In this document: one piece after another, positions 9,771 through 23,026 of the stretch
Position numbering within the stretch: position 1 is the stretch's first letter
Layout: every line of letters begins with the position of its first letter
Origin: Meandrina meandrites
Lineage: Eukaryota > Cnidaria > Anthozoa > Scleractinia > Meandrinidae
Direction of reading: 5' to 3'
Length of the DNA stretch: 64,000 nucleotides
Assembly (NCBI GenBank): GCA_963693305.1
Contig: OY855903.1
Location: 28,317,955 to 28,381,954, forward strand
Translations under genes and position numbers: made by a program
Notes under the pieces: generated by a model
Databases searched by the model: none
What the model was told of the DNA's origin: nothing
What the model saw: the letters and a program-made list of their open reading frames with translations, nothing else

Positions 9771-11977
9771 TACAGAAAAACGTTTTCTTCAAGCTTTGGA
9801 ATCCGCGTGAGTGATATATATCAGTTCGCAGCAGCTACATGGGAAAACTGAATGAATTAAACAAATCTTACACAACGTATTGACCGCTAAACTGCTGACA
9901 TAGTGAGCGAAGGCTCTCCTAAACCCGAGGAAACGGCGGCTTCACTTTATACGTAGACTCACGTAGCGAAAAAAACACAATTTTTGTTCTAATACTCGTT
10001 ATTTTTGCTAGCCTTAATTTACTTGTTTAAAAAAAATTCGAAAAAGAAGACACGCGAAAAAAAAAAAGCTTTCGGAAAATTAACAACGCGAAATTTTTAT
10101 ACCGTTCTTCACAGGGACACGACAGTCACGACAGGGCCCGCGCAAAGGGAGGCGCTGGGGCTTTAGCGCCCCCCCCCCCCCCCCCCCCCCACACACACAC
10201 ACTTTTCTTACAGTAAAAAGAAAGTTTTTTCGAAAAAGCGCACTTTCTTTGAAGTGCCGGAATTATCTTCGCAGAATTCAACATTTATAGTCAATCTTTT
10301 AAAAGCGGATCCCCTCCTTAGCTGAAGGTTGGGTCGCCTATGTTCATCAAAGCGGCCTTTTAGGCGACGTAAAAACGACTGCGTGCCACATCTCCCAGCA
10401 ACCCCAGCAAAAACACCTTTGCGCTCCCTTGCGGTCCAACACCTTTATTAGGTGCCCCTGATGCCGGCATTAGTTGCTGGGAATGAAGTCGGTGATAAGG
10501 GCTTGATCTTTCGTGAAAAGGTCTGGGAGGAAAAGGCTCAAGTTGAAGTGGAAAAGAAAAATCTACCGAATGAAGTTATGCGAAAATATACATTCCAGAA
10601 GTCTTTTGAATTGTTTTTCACCAATGACGAACAACAGACTGCGATTTGACGTATTATGTTTATATTTTGGTACCACGAAAGTGTTTCTGTGGCCCCAACG
10701 TAGACTGCGTGCGAGGCAAAAACACGAATGTGGGGGGAGGGGGCGTTTATTAGATGCGAGACGTTTTAATAAACGTCCACTCTATTTGAAAGTGGACGTT
10801 AGCCTATGTACAGCCGTCCCCTGTCGATTTCTTTGAGGGGAGGGACAGGAACTGAATTGAACTTGTTTTATTCTTTCAGCCGCTGTATGCGACGCGTAAA
10901 CACGATTGTGAATTTAGTTTTTCCGGCCACGCGTACCGACGCGACTGACCCACGCTAATTTATGCTGCATAAATTAATAAGATTCCAGTGGACGGAAGTT
11001 GCGTTGCCCCCAACTTCAAAGTCTCCGCTAACGTAGTCACTCTTTGCTCACGCTTTTGGTTTTCACTCAGTAGTGTAGAACTATATTATCACTAAATATT
11101 ATTATATTTTTCATATTTTTTTTATGTTCATCTGGTTGGGGACGACGAAAGTTGGGGCCTGATGTAACCTGCTGTCAGGCGTTCTTTTTTAACGCCTGAT
11201 AGGAGGTTTGGGGCGACTTCACCTGCAATTGTGGATGTATGACGGGAGTTTTACATTCTCAAGAAGTGGAAGAATTGTAGTTCAGTCAACTTGCCAGTTT
11301 TTAAAACGGAATTAGATTATTTCGTGACAAACTATGGGCAATCAACTTCATGACGCACTCACGGATAGTGAGCTGAGTCACGTCGCTTCATGTCTTTAGT
11401 CGGGCAGAACGAGAACGGTTTTGTTAAGTACTTTTAGTCATTGTTGTTCGTATTTTATCGCTTCGAAATGCTTCTCCGGGATTATACTCACTGTAGCGGA
11501 CAGAATAATGAGCGTGACGTAAGAAAAACCGCTTGCTCAATATGCAATGGTACATGCCATGTGAGCCAATCAAAATGCGTCTTTTATTATGCCACCCAGT
11601 ATTCCCTCTGACCTTTGGACCAGTTTCTACGGAAAGCGTTTCACTTGGCAGCGTTCCCTTGGAAAATTACCGGGAACCACGTTGACAATAATCGTAGCGT
11701 AACAATCTGTATATATATTTTAAACACAGAACATCATGTCATTAACATCAGCAATATCACGGTGAGCACCCCTTTACTTTCATTTTTGTATTTATAGCCG
11801 TAAATCTAAAAAGATTTTGCCGAGTTGTGAGATCATGTCATCTCATCTCCCGGCATAAACTTGAAGGTCATATAGCAACTGAATTTCTTCGGTATCTGTC
11901 TTTCTTGCAGGTTTTCGTCGTTAGCTGTTTCACCGTCAGCTCGCTTTGCATTACGTTTTAGCATCGTTCTTCGAAGA
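9771..11977. promoter_or_regulatory. Shared upstream region of two divergent genes
   Basis: About 2.2 kb between the start codon of the minus-strand SRA gene (9770) and that of plus-strand PEPCK (11978). No supported coding sequence lies here. It holds a (C)n-(CA)n tract (about 10170-10201), a dispersed repeat copy, and short hairpins such as CAGGCGTTC...AACGCCTG near 11176. Transcription starts cannot be placed from the sequence. A bidirectional or two-promoter arrangement is inferred from geometry only. Confidence 0.45.
10120..10340. repeat. Dispersed G/C-tract repeat, copy 2, with (C)n-(CA)n
   Basis: The core AATTATCTTCGCAGAATTC near 10260 is shared with the copies near 9055 (reverse) and 41170. 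A run of about 20 C followed by CACACACA precedes it. Confidence 0.6.
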
Positions 11978-14900
11978 ATGGCTTCCCAACTTCCAGCCAG
12001 TTGTTCAGTGGTTCGAGGACAATTCGATTGCTTGCCCGCCAAGGTGCAAGACTACATTGCCGATAATGTCGAATTGTGCCAACCGGACAATGTTTATATT
12101 TGCGATGGATCTAAGGAAGAAAACGAATCACTCGTTAATCAGTTGATCGAGGATGGTGTGCTCACAAGACTTACCAAATACGATAACTGGTATGTATTTT
12201 GAGTTAGTTGCGCCAGAGTTTCATTTATTCTGATTTATTATTTGACATTTTCTGTCAAATTAAAAGCGTTGTGTTACTCTACTTGAGTCGATTTCGGTGG
12301 TCTCTTCTTGTTTATTGCCTAACAGTTTGTAATGTTGACTGCCCTACATTTTTCAGATTAGAAAAGAGACAGCTTTACAGCATTAAGCAGCAAACTTCAA
12401 TTTAGTACTCCACTAATCGTTGCTTGTACATGTTAATTCACAGTTTTTTGGCCCGAACTGATCCACGCGACGTGGCACGAGTGGAATCTAAAACATACAT
12501 TTGTACAGAGGACAAAGGAGAATCAATTCCAGCAACTAAGGAGGGAGTCAAAGGCCAGTTGGGTAACTGGATGAGCATAGAGGTTATGAAGAAAGAGTTG
12601 GGTAAGAGATTTCCTGGATGTATGAAAGGTACGTATGGCTAGGGTACATATTAAGTTTATTAAAGCTCGTCAAGATCTCGGCGAAGGCAAGATTGCACAG
12701 ATTTGCATAAATAAGCGGTCACAAAAAAACGTATTTCTTCATATAACTTAAATAATTTTCTGTGAAAACGCAAGTTTTGTAATTCGCTGTTCTAAATTTT
12801 TGGCCGAAATCCGCTTATCGTGCGGGTATTCACATCCTGACTTGCGATTGGCTACTGTGGGAGGTGTGTTGAGGGGTATGCCACGTAAATAGAATATATT
12901 TTAATGTTTACGGAAAGAGAAGTTCCAAAGGTCATAGTGGGAGGAGTTTATTTGTTTTAACAAAGACCCCTTATCCTTTATAGTGCTTTCTTGGTTTTTA
13001 TCAAACTACAGTTTTAAATATATGTTTGTTCGTGGCTTATTTTTTACTAGGCTATATGGATCATATTATGTTGTACATGTTTGTTGTTACTTGTATTGAG
13101 ATTTTTTTAACTTTTCCACAATGAATTATTACTAGTGGTACCTATCGGTAGAAGTGCCAACGAGTACAACAAGAGAGAAGGGTTGTGAGGATAATAAATT
13201 TATTGTAAATGTTTGACTAAAAGTACACTTTATGATGTGGGTGTGATCAATGTACATTGCATGTATTCGTTGCGGAATGTTTGTGGAATAAACTGATGCG
13301 ATTTGGTGAAGGCCTAATGAAGGAGTTCTAAAATGATACTAAAGTAGTGAGAAACCTTGTGAAATCCATGTAATTTGAGGGTTGCAAGCCATTGCAGTTC
13401 TATGCCGCTATTTTCGAAAGGTGTCAGCTGTTTTTAAGTCCAATAGACCTTAAATCAAAGTGGCTGTGAGCCACTGAAACTCGGAAAATATATAGCCTTT
13501 GTTTACTTCATATATAGTAACACAAATAAAGGCTGCATTTTACCCAACCCCCTACCCGCTTCACAAGACTAATTGATTACTAAATTTAATATTAAAGACT
13601 CTCTGTCGACTGCGAGTGTTTGTTATTGCTTTGATTCTGGCAAATATGAAGAAAATCGTTCGAAAATAAAAAAGATTTAGGGCATTCGCGGCCTAAAATA
13701 AAATATACCGGTAGAAACAGGTATAAAATGTTTACTTTCGAGGTCATCCAGCTAAGAAATACTTTATTTTGAAATTATGACCTCGCGTCGTGGGGCGCGA
13801 GCTACAATTACAATTACAAGCTCCTGTCGCCATACGCGTCATTGGTCGTCATTTGAAACAACTCCATAAAATAAATTTCCTTTTTATTTGCTTTTAGAAG
13901 CACATATACAGAGTATATATATACAGTACTTAGTGCTCTTAAAATACAAGATGTAGAACTAGAGCAATGAACATTTCGTGGCGATTTCTATACCGCGGTT
14001 TGGAATTCCTGCGGAGATTGTTTCGATAAGCGGTCACGTACAGATTCTAAATGCTTTCAGTTCGATCTTTTTTCAGTCCGAAAGAACGCACTTTTCATCT
14101 AAATAAAAATTTCAAATAATCTCAATAAAGCTTACTTGGTACTGGAAGAATCTACTGGCAATGCGAAGGGAAATAATTCTGTAGCGATTCAGTGTCACTC
14201 AGCTCAATACTGCAACAAACGTGAGCAGTTTTCACTTTGCCTGTATCCGAGGTCATCTTCTTTGTTTCTCCATTGATTCTGGCCAGATTTTCTTGAATAA
14301 ATCTTTTCGGAAGAGCCTCTGGTTACAGTCTACAGTCCTTACGCAGGCGATTCTTGGCACCCGCCATGCATGGCTAAAACAGCTAAAAGCAGGCCGTTGT
14401 TTAGCTTCTCACACATGTGAGTTTGCGGATCACGTATCGACGCCATGAATCATGCATCGTGCACGTGCTGAACAAATAAGTAGCGCGCTGATTGGCCATA
14501 ACTATGACAAATTGTGCACGTGCTGAACAGTTACTGCTCGACAGATTGGCTAAAAACATCAGACATTGTGTCGTCACGATCTACCTTACATTACATTACC
14601 TTACATTACATTACATTACATTACATTACATTACTTACATTTCTACATTTTGGAGCGTTTGTGAGATTTTTTCCGCACATGCAAATCTTCTCACGGCTCT
14701 ATAATCTGCCGCCTCGTCAGGCCTTCTGGTCTTCCAGAAGGCCTGACTCGTTGGCAATTATAACTATTATCACACAACACACTATCAGTATGTACAATGG
14801 TTATATTTTAAAACTTTTTCACTTCAAAAATCATTGACATGAAAATACATTTTGTTCTTATAAAGTCTGCTGCAGACCTTCAATGGTGTTTTTGGCCAAA

Positions 14901-17900
14901 AAATCTTAAGCACCACAATCGTTCAAGGTTATGGAATGTACTATCCACAAAAAAGTGTTTTTCTTCAATTCTGTCTAATGGCAAGAAAATGACCGATGTC
15001 ATTTCCAGTGAATTTACATGTATCAGGTATCAAATTGAGCCACACAAACAGAACTTCTGCATGATATCAATGAGAACGGGTTTAGTCTTCAAAATGTGTA
15101 AGATTTTATTGATATTTCAAGATTTGGTTGCTTCATAATTTGTGTCAAATTTAGATTATGCAATACGCCATACCACTGGCATGGAGGTCTATTTCTTAAA
15201 ACAAAAATCCAATTCATGGTTCTCTGCAGAATTTTGTGGCAAATTATCTGTAAAATTATTATACCCTATAAGCTAATATAAGAGGTCCAACACATGAAAG
15301 GAAAATCACTTTTTTTGCCTCTTAAGACTTTTGACTTACATTGAACAAAGTAGTTTTTGTGGATAACTTCATGTGTTTCAGATTTTTAAAATATTTCTTT
15401 GGAAGTTGCATGTAATCTGATTTAACAAGCTCAACAATAAACATTCTTTTTGAAAAATTGCCCCTAAGTCTATGGCAACTTGAAAATAATATAAAATTTT
15501 TGTGTGAAGTTAAGTTTATATATTTCCATTTTTCTTATTTTGGATAAAACTGTCCTGTCATGGCAGTTTAAATTTTGATATTGCACGTCCTGTTTTGTGA
15601 TTGGTTGGTGAAAAACACACACAAGGGGGTATATGACATGTAATAGAATATCACTCATTTTAAGTTTCAAAGGTCATTTAGAGCAATATTGAAAATGAGT
15701 TTTGGTTTGTTTAAATAATCAATGAAAGTTCTTATTCTTAAAGTGCTGTTTGTTTTGCTCTGTGTACCTAATATCACACAACTCCACTTACATTTTACTT
15801 ACTTAGAATCTGCTTTACAGTGCAATGTGCTGTACCATTGCCACTTGATAAAGATTTTTATTAATTTTTGACATCTCTTTGACAATTAACTTGTTGATGG
15901 CTTGTGTTTAAACTGGCCTATAGAAATTCGAGAAGTAAGAGAAGCAGAGTTAACAATTGTTGTAGAGCCGGAACGTGAAACTTAACAACTTCACCTCTCA
16001 CAGTTCATGTTCTTTCGCCAGTTCAAATTATTGGCCAGTTAAATCAATTTAAATAATAGGTCCACACAAACAATATTCGGCAGAGAAAATTGTATTTCAA
16101 GGATTTATATTTTTAAACTAAACCACACTGTACTGCAGCCGTCCATTTTCAGTAACAGATTTAGGGTTGTCTTCTGAACATTTATCTTCACAACGAATTC
16201 AGTGAGTGCTCATTTTTTTTACATATGTTTTGACATGATTACCCCTAATTTCACAGTGGCATTGTGAAAGTTTAAGCAAAATGTCAATGTTGAGAAATTT
16301 CACCTGAACATCCTTAAATTAACCTTACAGAATGTATTAATAATCCAACAACCTTGTTCGGAAAGCAGCCAAAGGCCGAGGTGGAGGAGGGGTGAAGGGG
16401 GAGGGTACTGTGTTACGTTAACTAGCATTGTTGTGCTGCTATAATACCAAGATATCAAATGATGAACTTAGTTTTTAAGGTTAAGTCTGTGTTTAAGCAT
16501 AATGCCGGTCTATCTACAGGCCAGAGCATATCTCAGTCCATCAAAGGGTTACCCCACCCTAAGAAATGGGGAATCCTCCCTTAACTGGTACTCTAATAGT
16601 TCAAACAGGTTGCATGGTAAACATATTTCTGTACTGTAGCAACACGTTTCTTTTGTTCAGTTTGATTTTGGGCTCATTATAAAATTAATGTTACTGGTAG
16701 TTGAAACTCATTCCTGAAGAAGTTAATGACGGCATGTTGTTGTTAGAGTGGTACATACATGTATAAAGGATCCAGCTTAGGGCCAGTAAATTCTGTGAAT
16801 TTCTCAGGGTCTAATTTACAATGCTGTGGTATTAAGTCTTTTTTTTAGTAGAAAAAATGTAAGTTTGGGCAATTATACACAACTATATATATATACAGAT
16901 TCTGATATGCTGTCTCTTTTAGGTCGCACCATGTATGTGATGCCATTCAGTATGGGTCCTGTGGGATCACCTGTGTCTAAGATTGGTATCCAGATTACCG
17001 ACTCTCCCTATGTTGTGTGCTCTATGCGCATAATGACGCGGATGGGTGCAGAGGTTATGGAGGTTCTTGGTGATGGTGATTTTGTAAAGTGTCTTCATTC
17101 AGTTGGTGTGCCTAAACCTGAACCACCATCTCAATACAATTGGCCATGCAATCCAGATAAGACCATCATCTCCCATTTTCCTCATGATCGTGAGATCAAG
17201 TCATTTGGAAGTGGTTATGGTGGAAATTCTCTGCTGGGAAAGAAATGCTTTGCTCTTAGGATTGCAAGTACCATTGGTCACGAAGAAGGATGGCTTGCAG
17301 AGCACATGTTGGTGTGTTGAATTACCTCTTTTATCTGTAAAGTTTAAATAAAAATCATAGATGCCACCATATTCTTAGATTCTTAGTCTAAGCCTTGGTT
17401 TATAGTACACAAGTATCAGGGCATTTAGAAGTTAAAAAATGCTGAAGAACGGACAACTTTTGGCAGTGATTGGAAGTTAGAAATTTAATGAGAACATCAG
17501 TAACAGCATGGAATCAGGGCTGCAGGCAGAATTTTGCTCGAGTGGTTGCGAGCACCGGAAGCATGAGCATGTTGAAGTCCAATTTTCCTGCATTTTGAGA
17601 GTCATTTTAACCCTCCTCTCAGATAAAGCGGACCTTTGCGGCATGTGAGGGGGTGTGAATACACCCAAGGCACCCCCTGCCTACAGCCCTGGAAATGGAA
17701 ACTAAATTCGTACAAGCTAAAACAAAAGACATTCACCCTAATTTCAGAGAAACAAGAATAACATACTAATATTACAAGATATAAGCTTAATATATGTAAC
17801 TTAATATAATTACCCACCCCCTTTCACTACAGTAATTTTGCTCTCTCCCCCTCATATACATGTATACTTACATTTGCTCTCCCCCCCCCCCCCCCCCCCC

Positions 17901-20409
17901 CTCATATATACTTACATGTACTGACCACTCCCTTCGTTGTCCTGGAATCCTGTGGAATTAACTAGTGCTTCATTAAATTTCTGCAATATATTAAGCTGTT
18001 TCACTGTAATTCTAGGTTGTGGCTCTTACAAATCCTAAAGGAGAGAAGAAATACATTGCTGCTGCTTTCCCAAGTGCCTGTGGTAAAACAAATCTGGCCA
18101 TGATGACACCAACACTGCCAGGGTGGAAAGTTGAGTGTGTTGGAGATGACATTGCTTGGATGTGGTTTGATAAAGAAGGTCAGCTGCGAGCCATTAACCC
18201 AGAGAGTGGCTTCTTTGGAGTTGCACCAGGGACGTCAAACAAGACCAACCCTGTTGCCATGGATACTTGTCAAAAGGGAACACTCTTTACAAATGTTGCC
18301 GAAACAAGTGATGGTGAATTTTGGTGGGAAGGTAGATTGAATTAAGTCATTAAATATTTTTGCAATACATTAATTGTATTATAAAAGGAATGTGAGAAAT
18401 TTATACAAACAAGTGAAACAATAATATCTAGACTTAACTTTCCAGTTCTTTGTTAGGTAAACAAGCCTTGAATATGAACATGAGGCTCGGGTTGAACATG
18501 TGAAAAACGCTGATCTGCACTTGTGAGAATGTGTTGGTTGTTGTATGCAATATGATGCATTGTGTAATATGATCATAAAAATGTAGCAATTTTGGATCTG
18601 CATTTTGCAGTCAGTGAATGTATGTGTGATAGTGTGAAAGTGATGCTCTGCATTACCTTGGGCCGGCTATTTATCCAGCCATGAACAAGCAGTATTGAAA
18701 ACTTTTGGCCTTTGTGGCATATATAACACACGTCAGCTTCAGATATTATTTTTTTACTCTTTTTTCCAATATTTGCAACTTTGAGCGTTCTCTAGTTTGT
18801 TGTCAAGTAAGGAATGTTTCTAGTGCCTCTGTCCACCTATCATGTATAGCTAGACATTCAGCATGCTTTGTTTGTAACACAATTGTCAAAATCATTAGCC
18901 AGTGTGTTTGATGAGCTCACTTAGCTTAAGAGCTTGGCCAAGGTGTGCTACAGCATGCAGGACGGGAATGATCTACCCCAATGTAGTGAAATATTAATAT
19001 AGTGAAAATGCGCATGCTATAAAAATTCATCTTGTGTCCTTTTACTTTCTGTCCCTTTTTTCATGTATATTATTAATAAGTTAATATCACATGATAATTT
19101 TTGTGTGATTTCGAATAAATAAGCACTTGTAAATTTTTCAAAGACTGCAAATTGCACTTGTCCAATAGTCTTTGATAATTTACTCATGCAAATTGCACTC
19201 CAAATCATGTGGTTACCTATACTTCTTGCACAGGTTTGCCTTTACCTGAGAATACAAATATCACAAGCTGGCTTGGAGAGAAAAACTGGAAGCCTGGCAA
19301 CACCAAGGCAGCACATCCTAACTCCAGATTCTGTGCACCAATTAGCAATTGCCCTATGATGGACGAGGACTGGGAGAATCCTGAAGGTGTTCCAATCAGT
19401 GCAATATTGTTTGGTGGTCGACGCCCTCAAGGAGTTCCTTTGGTGTATGAGGCCTTTAATTGGCAGCATGGAGTGTTCATTGCCTCATCTATGTCGTCAG
19501 AGGCCACAGCTGCTGCAGAGTACAAGACTAAAACAGTAATGAGAGATCCTTTTGCTATGAGGCCTTTCTTTGGCTACAATTTTGGCAAGTACATGGAGCA
19601 TTGGCTTAGTATGGCAAAAAATCCAAATTACAAATTGCCAAGGATTTTTCATGTCAACTGGTTCCGTACTGATGAAAATGGCAAGTTTTTATGGCCAGGT
19701 GAGCTTTACTGACTATAAATTAAACTTGACCCACAACTTGAGTGCTGATAACATGATTTGTAAAGGCATTCATCTCCCAGGGTTACTTCCATAAATTATT
19801 TTTGATGCACAAATTTAATGAAGTGTCAATGGATTTGCACAGAAAGATTAATGTTGAATCTAGTATGGAACATTAAATATTTACTAGTTTATTTTGGACA
19901 CATGTGCAAGTTATCTTGAATCTGATTGGTTCATAAACAATGAAATTGAGTGGGTCATACTGTAACTTGTAACTTGTGCATTTGCTTCAACCCTGCTGTC
20001 ACAAAAATAGTTCTTGCTGATTATAACTTAACTAGTATATGTAACTAGTTTCAACTGTTTTTATTGATTGAAAAGTGACTTTTTATGACTCTGCTAATTA
20101 AATTTGCTTATTCTTTTATTTAAAGGATTTGGAGAGAATAGCCGTGTTTTGGAGTGGGTACTGCGCCGCTGTGATGGAGAGGACATTGCAGATCCCAGCC
20201 CAATTGGATACATCCCTAAGAATGGTACAATCAACACTGAAGGTCTTGGAAAACTGGATATGAAGAAGTTGTTTAGCATTCCTAAAGACTACTGGATTGA
20301 AGAATGTCGGTCTTTACGCAAATATTATGAAGAACAACTAGGTGAAGACTTGCCACAGGCCGTTCAAGATGAGTTAAATGCTCTTGAAAAAAGGCTTGCT
20401 GCAGAATAA
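11978..20409 (+). CDS. PCK1: Phosphoenolpyruvate carboxykinase (GTP)
   Basis: Six coding exons join in phase to 616 aa: 11978-12189, 12444-12628, 16923-17311, 18016-18331, 19234-19698 and 20126-20409 (stop TAA). The enzyme converts oxaloacetate and GTP to phosphoenolpyruvate, GDP and CO2, the committed step of gluconeogenesis. Visible landmarks: [20 protein letters not shown] in exons 1-2; [19 protein letters not shown] in exon 3; the P-loop [13 protein letters not shown] with the reactive cysteine; the metal/nucleotide segment [83 protein letters not shown]. Length matches the animal GTP-dependent family (about 620 aa). No mitochondrial targeting extension is seen after MASQLPAS, so a cytosolic form is likely. 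The start at 11978 is the first ATG of the frame and aligns with the family N-terminus. Intron 3 (12629-16922) is the longest, with an (ACATT)n array and a hairpin. Confidence 0.97.
14585..14640. repeat. (TTACA)n pentanucleotide array
   Basis: About ten TTACA units with one TTACC and one TTAC variant, inside PEPCK intron 3. Confidence 0.9.
14716..14747. repeat. Perfect 14-bp-arm hairpin
   Basis: GTCAGGCCTTCTGG and its exact reverse complement CCAGAAGGCCTGAC are separated by four bases. It lies in PEPCK intron 3. No function is evident. Confidence 0.8.
17881..17900. repeat. poly(C) tract
   Basis: A run of about 20 C in PEPCK intron 4, next to pyrimidine-rich CTCTCCCCCTCATATA repeats on both sides. 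Confidence 0.85.
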
Positions 20410-20752
20410 ACAGTAGATCTATAATTGCCTGCAAAAGTATGCCTTTAGGTTTTTCAATCTAAATTCTCTATTTGTACATCACATTAAGGACAATCGTTAT
20501 GCTGCTTGTAGTGAAATCAAGCTGATATTTTCCTCATGTGCAACTGCATGTAGTGTACTAGCTAGCTAGTAAGGATTCATTAAAATTTAATGATAATTAT
20601 TATCGTAGGGCCTGTTGATACAACCACTAAAGGGCTCGGCTCAATACATCAAACAATGATGTATCTCTTTGTTGTAATTATTTTATCCAATTTCTACCAA
20701 TTTTGCTTTTCTGCTCATCTTGAGTGGTTGTATTAACAACATAAATTTATAT

Positions 20753-20758
20753 AATAAA
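20753..20758 (+). promoter_or_regulatory. Candidate PEPCK polyadenylation signal
   Basis: AATAAA about 345 bases after the PEPCK stop codon. It is the first canonical hexamer found downstream in the sense orientation. Cleavage site not determined. Confidence 0.5.
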
Positions 20759-20858
20759 GGATGTTCTGAAGGAATCAATTTTCAATAGAAAGAATTTGCA
20801 TCCTTGGTATTTAACTGGTGCTAGCCTGCAAAAAGAGCTTCTTGTGATTTGCATTTAA

Positions 20859-21782
20859 GGTGGCTTGCTACAGTTTTTACGAGGTAAGAGCGCACGCTAC
20901 GATTCGGCTGCCTGACGTCAATATTGCTCACGCTCGCAAAACTTTCGCGAGCAACACTAAAAGAAATGAAAACAAGTTTGAGCCCTTTATTCGAAAGTTA
21001 ACAGTTTCAGGAAGTTTCAGAAGGTTTTAGACATGTCATAGGACGAAAACAATACTACAAATACTTTGATAAACAACCGACAGAGGAGTTCTAATTCGCT
21101 TTTTTCATCGCTCATAACCTAATTTCGGCTCAAAATTTCTCAAAAACCTACCGTATAACCCATAATGAAATTTTCACAATTAATTTTAACTTACTTTTGC
21201 CATTTGCTGTGTCCTTTTGCCTGTTTTGCGTCTTGAAGTGGTGTTTTATATTAGTCGATTTTTCTCTTCCCTGTTCCTTCCTTCCTAAGACTCCGTCTTA
21301 GGAAGGAAGGAACAGGGAAGAGAAAAATCGACTAAAACACCACTTCAAGACGCAAAACAGGCAAAAGGACACAGCAAATGGCAAAAGTAAGTTTATTTTG
21401 TATATTTACTGTATTTTAAGCATAAATACGGCCAAAATCGACCCAAATCCCATACAAAGCCTTATAATATTCTCAACGGTCTAGTGTTACGCAACACCAA
21501 TTTATACCAACCAACTGCTCGAAACGTGAGCTTGGGCTGCCTGTGGGTCATACGGGCAGATTTTGAGAAATACGCCATTGAAACTACTAGTGCCCAGTCT
21601 CCTCTTAAGCACTCGGATATTCATTTTGGCTGTTTATTAGCATCTTTATTGCTCAAATGTTGCATATATTGCTTGAAGGAAGCAACAAACAGGATTAAGT
21701 GAAAGCTAAAACTTTTCTGGACATTTTACAAAAGGCTTGAAAGCTGGGCTCATTTACCCCCTCAAAACTGTAGTAAGCCACC
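20859..21782. mobile_element. TTAA-flanked foldback element with a 100-bp-arm hairpin
   Basis: TTAA on both sides (20855-20858 and 21783-21786) flanks termini GGTGGCTTGCTACAG and, at the right, CTGTAGTAAGCCACC. TTAA duplication suggests a piggyBac-type non-autonomous element. Inside, 21188-21393 is a second, almost perfect palindrome with arms of about 100 bp: AACTTACTTTTGCC pairs with GGCAAAAGTAAGTT, and the centre is AAGACTCCGTCTT. The only clear arm difference is a few extra bases (TATAT) in the left arm. The internal frame at 21484-21702 resembles nothing I recognise. Confidence 0.75.
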
Positions 21783-22769
21783 TTAAAACGTTAAACATTA
21801 GCCACGTTCCAGTCCAATACTGAGAATATGTATTGGAATAGAAAAAATACCCAAGCTGTCATTCAGGACAAAATATCTGTTGAATTTACTGTGGTTTTGT
21901 TATAGAATGGTCATAAGACAGGATTTCCACTTATCTAATTAATAAAGAAAAACTGATTGTTCTTAGTTTGTTGGAGTTAAGGGGACTGTGTCAGCTAATT
22001 AGTATATTGCCAAATATCACTGAAGTTTAATGGTCGAACAAATTACGTCTATGGATCTAAATGACAAAACCATACCTTCATTACAATCCAATCGGTCTCC
22101 CAGCAATTGTAATAGTTGAAAGTTACAAGGAACTTGAAAAGCCTAAGAATTCAAAAACCCATGTATCACAATCCCTTTCAATTACACTTGTTCAATTTTT
22201 GTCTTCGTCTGTATTTGTTGCGTTATTTATAAGTGGTTATTTTTATATTTCACCCTATTTAGTGGCCGTTTCCCTTTGTTTAAATTTGGCTAAAATCTTG
22301 TGACTTAATATAGCTCCATTAAGCAAACGAAGGATCAAGTGTAGAAAGGTCCTTGGCTTACAACTTTTGCCATTTTGTAGGATTTAAATATTTACAAAAG
22401 TGAAAGTTCTGTCACTCATAAACATTTCTGCACTCTACCCTTCAAATAAAATGAAATTGATTAAGCTAGGCCTGGTAGCATAGAGTGATGGTGTAACATA
22501 TATTTTTTATTGTATATTGAAGTGCACTCAAGGTGGCTCATAACACCTGGACTGTTTTGGCTGTTGAAAAATGCATGTACTGATACAGGGAATGTAAACC
22601 AACTAGAAGACTATTTATCAGTTAACTGATCATGAGTCAGTTCCAGATTTTGTGGTCATGCCAGTGTTAAAAGCAGTCAGATACCCTACTCTTGACTATT
22701 TGACGCAAATAACTTAACGTTAAAAATTTAAGGTTGCTCTAAACCTTATTAACAGACATTTGCTGTCAA

Positions 22770-23026
22770 ACACTATTGGATGAAAACCTGTGAAAATCTG
22801 AAAATCCTGTGAATGTACTGTCATAAACGACTGGTTAAATTTGTTCCAAAATGACAAAATTCAGAACCTGCAAGTTGAAATAACTCTAAGTGTTTTTTTT
22901 TTGACAGGTTTTTTTTTATAGGTTTTGACTCTACGAAATTCAGAGGTTTTCAGAATTTCACAACCTGTAGAAAAATGAATTCTTAGAGTTCACAGGTTTT
23001 TTCACAGCTTCTCATTCAATAGTGAA
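22770..23026. mobile_element. Inverted-repeat element, ends CACTATTGGATGA
   Basis: The left end CACTATTGGATGAAAACCTG and the right end (reverse-complemented) CACTATTGAATGAGAAGCTG match. The words CCTGTGAAAA and CAGGTTTT recur inside in both orientations. Non-coding. Confidence 0.55.

Noticed and set aside
10452..10836. Two overlapping plus-strand frames upstream of PEPCK
   Set aside because: No motif, no splice-consistent link to PEPCK exon 1, and next to a dispersed repeat.
16826..16922. Plus-strand frame running upstream of PEPCK exon 3
   Set aside because: Intron sequence read through into the exon; a clear acceptor at 16922 and exon phase from exon 2 place the exon start at 16923.
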